From: Ashinkailepas kermadecensis
Taxonomy: Eukaryota; Arthropoda; Thecostraca; Neolepadidae
Assembly (NCBI GenBank): GCA_034440615.1
Contig: JAOTOM010003663.1
Location: 1 to 64,000 of the forward strand
Direction: 5' to 3'
Length of the DNA: 64,000 bases
In this document: positions 57,236 through 64,000 of the stretch, piece by piece
Position numbering within the stretch: position 1 is the first letter of the stretch
Layout of the letters: every line of letters begins with the position of its first letter
Position numbers and translations under genes: made by a program
The notes under the pieces: model-generated
What the model was told of the DNA's origin: nothing
Database searches by the model: none
Seen by the model: the letters and a program-made list of their open reading frames with translations, nothing else

Positions 57236-60200
57236 AGATGTCTACTTCAAACTTAATACCTCCGGCTATTCACAAAGTCCAGATCCACGTTCATCACAAT
57301 GTCATAGCTCTTCTTCAGCATGACAATGGTTCCAAGAGTATCGTGAAGGCCCGGAAGCCAATCATATCTTCAGGCATGAACCACCTCGTCACCCATGCCT
57401 CGTCTTATCCTCCGCGCCCAGACACGATCTAGACGCCCTACAAACCCCACCCATTCGCGCAGAGATGTTAGGAGGCTTACATCCACTTGCCGGGGACTGT
57501 TCTATTCTTCCAGGCGACAGCGTCGAACGGCGTCGAACCAGTTAACGCTCGGCCAAAATTTCCAGGACATGTTTTGGAGACAAGCCAAACGACTGGGCCC
57601 GGACTTCGCGCACCTGCACTGACGACAGGCCAGGTGCCAAACATACCGAGCACATAAGGAAACGCGGGAATGGAGATCTGGAGCGGCGGAGAGCGGAAAC
57701 CGTGGTGAATCACCATGCCTTCGGCGCGCGCTGCACCTGCCCCAGCTGCCGGCCAGGACCCAAAAACGAAGAGGACAAGGGCCGGTCGACCCTGATGCAA
57801 GCGGCCCACAGACCGTGGGAAATCCCCATCGCCACATGCTTAAAAAAAAGACAATGGACAGTAGCAGAACGTCACGAGGGCGGCGTCGGCCAAGACATGG
57901 CTGCAGACAACTTAACATTAAAATGATGCGCTGCTGACCAATAAACATTCAAACGTTCTACCCGGAGCCCATGAAGTGTCAGAAAGCTGGAAGGGGCGGA
58001 GTGACGAAAAGAGAACGAAAACCGGGGCACAGCACGAAGGATAACACATTGGGAGACGGATCGAAACACAGTTCGAGACCGACATACCGGACAGATCGGG
58101 CCAGGCCAGACAGACCAACAGACCGAGAGACAGACAGACCAGACAGACCGGACAGACCGAGCCAGACAGGACAGACCGGGCCAGGCCAGACAGATCGAGC
58201 CGTGGAGACAGACGAGGTTGTGGGGTGGAAGTGCCGGACAGACGGCCCAGCTGGAAAGTGACGGACGGCCGGAGGGCGAAGTGCATCTGCCACGCGAGTG
58301 CCGTCTGTATGCCACGCCTTCTTCCTCACAAGACCGTGCCTGGACTGACCGCTACCGCCTCCTCCACCTCATGTCCGGCTCACTTGGCTGAGAAGAGCGA
58401 CCCGACTTGTGGGTGGGGTGGGGGTGGGATATCAATTAGGCTCCACTTTTTTTTTGGGGGGGGGGGAAGTGAGTCGAGTAAAATGTAGATATAATACAGA
58501 GATGTGAAATGGCCGATGGTGCGCGAATTAGGAGTGAGTGCGAAGGCCGTGGATGTGCAGAATAGGATGGGCATGGACGGCTGATGCGTGGACTATGGGT
58601 GCTTAAGGTCGTACTATCATGCGGTGTAAACACATGTAAACATATTAGATTAAGCATAGAAAACGCATGATGGTATTGGCGACGACAGGTGGCAGCTGCT
58701 TGGCAGTGCACGGACAGAAGGGGCAGTGGAAAATAACTGAGTACGAGTTAATTTGGAATGCAGCCTGGCCCAGCGGTCAGAAATATGAAAACTACGCTTG
58801 CAATAACGCTTGTATAGGTACCTCGGGTCGACGCGGTCATTGCAAGGTGACAATCACTCGATCCGAGAGCACGCGTGTTGAAAACAATGCGTGCAACAAT
58901 CCCCGTCTTCCCCACCCCGTCCCGTCACTCTGCCTTTACACTAACATGACTAGACATTAACATTATAACCAAGCTACCTGTCATGGTGCACACTAGTTTC
59001 AAAACTAAAACTGTAGGGGGACTGAAAGGATGCGCTCCAGCTAGGTGCTCAGTAGCGTAGCTTGCTAGTGCGACGAACATACAAAAATAAGATTTAGGTC
59101 AAATAGAATTGGCCGTTTAACGACTGCGGCCAGGTGGCACACCCAGTCGCAGCGCGCTGCCCTTTTTAATGGTTTGGCGGACAAGGCCAACTGTTGACAC
59201 ACCCTCCCGTGGAGCTCAGCGCGAATCGAGGATGACGTCAGGAATGCGACCCTCCCAGACCGGTGACGATAGTGCATGCCCAGGCGGCCGGGCTGGTCAG
59301 TGGGGAGGGTATTCACGTCCGCGGCTAAACGGGCGGCCGTGTCTCGGGGCCGAGGGGCACGCGTCGCGCCCGTCGCTCGATCAGTGTCACCCATGACCGA
59401 CAACTAGGCGTGGACAGTACCGTGTGCACAAGAGTACACACGGCATAGTTGACTCAGTTCCTACACGACAAGTGACAATTCACCACTTATGGTTCGCTAT
59501 TTACCTGAAAGTTATTCAATGCATAAAGTAAACTTATTAACGAGGCAGCCGACCTGCGAGCCGTCCTCCTATGTAGACGAAACGTTCCCGAGCAATAGCA
59601 GCGAGAGGCCCAAGCAGTGTAAATTGTGCAGAACATTAATATTCCTGTATATAGTTTGCGTTACATCATCAGGTGTGAGACGGAGTGATGAAGTGAACAC
59701 TTCTGTGGCGTTCGCTCAAAATAAATTGTTCTTTGACCGCAAAATCCCGCTGGCCTCTGTGAACCAGGAGTGCAGATATAGGCTTCGAATCCAGTGGTCA
59801 TGTAATGTCTCTAAGAGAAGCTGGTATTGCGGTTCGCTGTAGGTCCGGCGCCAGACAATAGGATAGAGGCAGAACACTGCCTGGTTATTTGTCTTTCTCA
59901 GTTATAAGTGCGTGGGCACTGAATGTGCAGCATTTCGGTGGATGCAAGGACGGCTGTGGCATGCCGCAAGCCCCATGGCCGAAATGATAGAGCCGGCTAG
60001 GTGATAAAGACAATCAGGGGACATGAGATCCGTGCCCACCAGTTAGATACGTGGGGCTGGCTGCACGTTTTCAACGAATAAGCCCCAGCGATGCATCGAC
60101 CGATATAAGGTTAGGTAGGTTGGTCATATACATCATAGCACATAAATAAGCCCTCGAAGCTGGTAAACAGCCACATCGTATCATTAAGACCTTATACAGG

Positions 60201-61186
60201 CGAGGAATATTACCAATAATGTGAATGCCAGCCAGGATTGGTAGGGAATGATTAACAGATTCGACCCACATAACTAAACAAAAATTGAGCCATGGTGAGC
60301 CGTAATGTGTGGTTGTACACCGCAGAGGGTGGGGGGGGGGGGGGGGGGGGGGGCGTGAACCACATGAGGCACCACGAAGCTGATTAATTAAGAAGGCGCG
60401 AGTGAATGGGACAAGCGAATGTGAGTGAATGAGGAGACTGAATTTGTGTTAGGTAGCTTTAAGGACCAGCGGAAGCCGCCTGGGGCTCAACACGGGCATT
60501 TATTTCGTGCGGAACATTGCACACAATTATGCCACGATTTGCACCAAAAAAGCACCAATTGGTGACGAGGCATTCCAACCGACGGAAATAGATATTCGAT
60601 AATGCGTATGATACAGTATATTCATTATAATTTAGCGAGTGGCACTCACTTCCCTATATGGTGTTCAAAAACTTTCACCTCGCACAACGTGTCAATACGT
60701 GCATGGAACGGGAGTGCACGTGATACCAAGTCGGGACGGCAGAATAGGAGGTGGAGGTGGCGGAGGACCAAACGCAACACCAATACACTGCCGCCTAAAA
60801 GCAAGGCAGATTTGCCCGGTTCCTCTTGTTTCCTTTCTCGTTACCCGAGAACGAGAAAGGTTAGGTACCCACTCACCGAGACCCCATACACCCCACACCC
60901 CGCCGACGGCAAAGACCCCCTAGAGAGATGGCCGCTACAGAGATGGTCGCTGCAGAGACGGTCGCTGAGAGGATTGCTCGGTGTTCCGTGACGTACCGGC
61001 TTGCAGTCGTCGCGTTCCGCGCAGGCCAGCACCTTGGTGTGCAGCCAGAGCTGGCCGGCGGCGCTCTGCTGGCCTTCTGAGTGGCCCAGCAGAAACGCCT
61101 CGAGCGTCAGACGCACCTCGTGCGGCCTTTTGGCGCTCTGGTACGGCTGCGTCAGCACGATCGACGTCAACTCTGGGTTACGGCAG
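56272..61186 (-). CDS. 3' part of a single-pass membrane protein gene with an NPxY tail
   Basis: Three minus-strand exons agree in phase: 61186-60997 (phase 2 in, 0 out), 57045-56955 (0 in, 1 out) and 56564-56272 (1 in, stop). They give about 190 C-terminal residues. The first has a folded, probably extracellular segment (PHEVRLTLEAFLLGHS, LWLHTKVLACAERDDC). The second has an N-glycosylation site (NLTS). The third has a membrane segment (FAVLVSLLGCFLAISCGLLC) and a basic, helical tail of about 60 residues holding GNPEYTD, an NPxY motif of the kind read by PTB-domain and clathrin-adaptor proteins, and ending VVSGEY. The 5' exons were not found; an exon between 57045 and 60997 is possible. Family unknown to me. 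A type I receptor is inferred. Confidence 0.72.
56955..57045 (-). CDS. Minus-strand membrane gene, juxtamembrane exon
   Basis: On the minus strand the acceptor is TCACCACAG and the donor GTACGG. The 91-nt exon encodes ATGASTSDHGPRSNLTS then FGENIGIKVVMPE and enters the next exon in phase 1, giving PEEFYVT. Confidence 0.72.
57169..57233. repeat. (TA)n microsatellite
   Basis: A pure TA run of about 65 bp in the minus-strand gene, between two of its exons. Confidence 0.97.
57240..60996. other. Intron region of the minus-strand gene
   Basis: A GC-rich stretch at 57480-57840 has minus frames open for over 110 codons, but none gives a phase-0 exon with good sites. GACAGACC-type repeats lie at 58075-58205, a G run at 58455-58466 and a longer one at 60331-60352. 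Confidence 0.5.
60997..61186 (-). CDS. Minus-strand membrane gene, extracellular exon
   Basis: On the minus strand the acceptor is GTGTTTCAG and the donor GTACGT. Three cysteines (CRNPEL, LACAE, DDCKP) and a beta-rich pattern suggest an extracellular domain. It ends in phase 0. A tandem array of its own acceptor lies upstream. Confidence 0.75.
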
Positions 61187-61450
61187 CTGAAACACACGCA
61201 TCAGGCAGCTGAAACAACGCACGTCACGGCAGCTGAAACACACGGGACACGGAGAAGCTAAAACGCACGGGTACGCAGCAGCTGAAACACAGGGGATACG
61301 CAGGAGCTGAAACATGCGGGGTACGTAACAGTTGAAACACACGGGGTATTGATTTATTATTTGGGTTTAAGGGCGCGCCGACTACAGTCATTCGGCGACC
61401 AACAAACTGGGTACGCGGCAGCTGAAACACACGGGGTAGGGTGATTCGGC
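61178..61450 (-). repeat. About 24-bp tandem array of an acceptor boundary
   Basis: On the minus strand, about nine units of the form CCCCGTGTGTTTCAGCTGC follow one another, each with the splice-like TTTCAG and the first exon bases CTGC. The last unit is the real acceptor at 61187. A SINE-tail-like piece (61348-61408) splits the array. Confidence 0.88.
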
Positions 61451-62064
61451 AGCTAAGCCAGGGTGATCCCATGCAGCAGCTGGCGCATGAGAAGACCGGG
61501 GCAGCCACGCTTCCGTACACTATCATCTCCTGATGGGAAATGATGTGGTGTGACTGAGCACCAACCCCGTGAAGCTTTTGCATCAGCCTTGTGGCAATGC
61601 ATGGAAATCACCTCGTCCACAATACCAGCTTCATGCAAAAACACCACCTGAAATTCCTGCAAAAACCTTGGCAAATGCCATTAGCGCCCGGTGATACTAA
61701 CTGACAGGGTGGGAATTAAGGCACTTCTTCAGATATTTTATCTCTGAAAACATTTTTGCACTCCGGGTTCATACTGGATAGGATGGGCTTCACATGTACT
61801 CCGACACAAATGTGGGAACAAAGATATCAATAAAAACAAACACAGAACGACACCCAAAAAAAAACGCTGGTTATTCCACTTACGGTCACCACTCAAACTA
61901 ATCACTTTTTGTAGCAGTCAGCAGCCGGACCACAGCTTCACACACTCCATCAATCTCAACCACCGGAATTGCCGACAACACCGCGCCAACAGCAACTTGC
62001 AAGATGATGCGCATGCGCACTGAGAACACTGTTCTCCGGCTCTGGAGCCGCGTCTCGGAATACC
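61451..62064. other. No gene seen
   Basis: A minus frame at 61453-61674 is cut short and has no family signature. Upstream exons of the minus-strand gene were not found here. Confidence 0.5.
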
Positions 62065-62763
62065 TGTGTTCCTGCCACCCTATAGTGGGAAACTTTGACA
62101 GTTTCAAGAGACGTCCTCCGGAGTCCCGGAGGCCACCGATCAGAATTGGCTGCGTTAGCATTTTCTGTTCTGAAATCTGTCTGTCAACCAATCAATGCAA
62201 GGTATTTTGTATATGACGTCATAACCATTAACAACTTTGAAAACATGGCTAACAGTGTCCACACAAGTTAACAGTAAACACAAGACCTTGACTGATCCTT
62301 TGCTTTGATCACATCCAACTGTGGCGTATGCGGTAGCGGAGTTGCGTTCGTATTACGTGGGAAATTGGCTGCGTAGGTAGGTATGCGCTCTGAGCTGAGG
62401 GTGAAGTGTGAAGTATTTTTATTTGTTTTTCACATGGCTAGCCTTGTACTGAGACCAACAGTGAAAGGAAAGCGCATTTCTCCTGTGAGTTATAAGAAAC
62501 GAAACAGTGCTGATTATTACGGGTCACTGCCGGGCGGTGCCATCCATTGTTCACTTCTTTGTTCGTATGTTTTGGCATTTGATTTGACCAAAAATGAGAA
62601 TGATATTACTTATGCATATTATGTAGGTGCTGATTTAGGTTTTTCCGGTCGGTTACTGGTAAACAGATTCCATGCATAAAAAAATAATGTCCATGAAAAT
62701 GTACTCCGGAAGAAATCGGTATGCACTCCGACTCCCAACCCGGAAAGTAAGTTTCCCACTCTG
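62065..62763 (+). repeat. 690-bp dispersed repeat, copy 2
   Basis: It matches 12782-13471 throughout, with small indels (for example near 62255-62285) and scattered substitutions. Its 98-codon frame differs from copy 1 at 11 residues. Confidence 0.88.
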
Positions 62764-63224
62764 CTAAATGACCTTCCTACAATGGTAGTAAACGGCTGAC
62801 AATAAACAATGCTTGCAAGTTCTAATGATGTTATTAGGGCCATGCAAGGCCTGCTATAAAACATCGAATCGTAGGTATGTTCCGAAAAGTGTAGCAACCA
62901 TCTGACGGAGTGCTCTAGAAAGTGGTTGCAAAGCTTCAAACATGCCAATGCCACTGACGACTTATGACCCTGGAAAACCTTGTCTCGCTGAGCGGAAGTG
63001 TGCAAACAAAACATACGCAAAACACTGGCTCCGCAGCTTACCTAGCCTGTACCAAAACCACGTGACCGGCTGAATATGGATCTTCTTTGCTGTTTGAAAC
63101 AGTCACTTCCAACAACTTGGCGAAGTTCCACGCTGAAAAGGTTGGTGGAGTAATTCGGCTGGCACAAAATATTACAAAACATCAGCAGATTAGTCAGTGC
63201 AACGGACATACATGCAAATACACC
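62764..63224. other. No gene seen
   Basis: Only chance frames. Confidence 0.5.
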
Positions 63225-63740
63225 TCAGTTAATTTGCACTATGATGCACACAACCGCTTCGAATGAAATATCCTCATCAGTCCACGGTAGTGTGACACAT
63301 TCAGGAAGAACAGCTCAGTCCGAGAGCGGAGCACACGGCAAGACCAGCTGCTTCATGTTCCTCGCTCAAAGACTGAGACTGGGAAGAGACGCTTCTTGTG
63401 CAGAGCGCCTGATATGTACAACCGGCTCCCAGCTGAGCTCACTGAAATGACACCACAACATTTCACGCGCACCGTTAAGCGGCACCTGCTGGCTCGATAA
63501 CCTGACTGTCCCACGTCTTAGACACACTACTTATGTATTTGACTGTTCTGTATGTATGTATGTTTTTGGCTATGTTTTTACTCCAGTGCAATATTATGAG
63601 ACTGCTTGACTGCTTGCATGCATGTTTTTGACTGTAAGTTGTATTTTTTTGTTCTTACTCCTTCACCCATGACTCGGGGCATAATAGCCACTGCAATAGT
63701 GGATCACCCTATGCATGTTAATACAATACAATACAATACA
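63225..63740 (+). mobile_element. 3' end of a LINE
   Basis: Near 63405-63500 the frame reads PDMYNRLPAELTEMTPQHF and ends KRHLLAR then TAA, the typical C-terminus of CR1/Jockey-type LINE proteins (YNxLPxE...FKxxLKxxLL). A T/G-rich 3' UTR follows and ends in a short (ATACA)n run at 63719-63741. Frameshifts upstream show decay. Confidence 0.8.
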
Positions 63741-63741
63741 C

Positions 63742-64000
63742 ACGCTGAAACTTCCCTTTAGAAAGGGGAAATTCAAACTCCGCTTTCACTCCGGGAAGTC
63801 CATTCAAGAAGAGAGAATGATCGTGGTTTCGGTTGGAAAGGGAAAACATAAACGTGATACAAGTCGGATCTTCATTCGCTCATTGTTGAAACGGGTGAGT
63901 CAGGGGATCTTGATCCTAGCAATCATGCTAAACAATAGGGGCACCTCTTCTATAATCAAGGGTCAGATCCGAGCGGGTCTGTTGTGAGAATATAGAACTA
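63742..64000. other. Open plus frame at the window end, unknown
   Basis: A 90-codon frame (63715-63987) is Lys/Arg-rich and starts inside the LINE tail. It matches nothing I recognise. Confidence 0.3.

Noticed and set aside
57477..57809. 110-codon minus frame as an exon of the minus-strand gene
   Set aside because: It does not end in phase 0 at any good donor, as its neighbours would require.

Overview
The window is nuclear DNA of an animal, most likely an arthropod and possibly a crustacean. Genes are split by GT-AG introns, coding density is low, and the rest is transposon relics, SINEs and minisatellites. AGGTTAGG-type runs near the left end fit an arthropod but do not prove it. No bacterial-style operons, CRISPR arrays or rRNA genes were seen.

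Three host genes could be rebuilt from exons whose splice phases agree. (1) A complete five-exon gene on the + strand (20374-26431) encodes a 207-residue Canopy-family (CNPY3/4, PRAT4-like) ER chaperone cofactor with a signal peptide, six cysteines and a C-terminal RDEL. (2) An eight-exon gene on the + strand (38494-49338) encodes a 379-residue secreted protein with two C-type lectin domains; both domains have the same intron phases. (3) The 3' part of a gene on the - strand (61186-56272) encodes a single-pass membrane protein with an NPxY motif in its tail. I do not recognise its family.

Layout: 1-5150 is repeat-rich DNA with dispersed repeats. 5161-5941 is a hAT-type element with an 8-bp target duplication. 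6747-12330 is a Ty3/gypsy-like retrotransposon on the - strand with identical 128-bp terminal repeats and one in-frame stop; it sits inside an older repeat copy. 12.8-17.0 kb holds a 690-bp repeat (second copy at 62.1 kb), nested inverted repeats, and a LINE fragment cut by a MITE. 18.5-35.3 kb holds SINEs and the Canopy gene, followed by 77-, 53- and 51-bp minisatellites. 38.5-49.5 kb is the lectin gene. 50.1-52.6 kb is a second hAT-type element. 55.8-61.4 kb is the minus-strand gene. The right end carries a LINE 3' end.

The most unusual feature is that several minisatellites are built from gene boundaries. One repeats the 5' splice site of lectin exon 5 (19 units of 30 bp, in frame), one the 3' splice site of lectin exon 6 (about 26 units of 44 bp), and one the 3' splice site of an exon of the minus-strand gene. 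Further arrays start at or just after the stop codons of all three genes.
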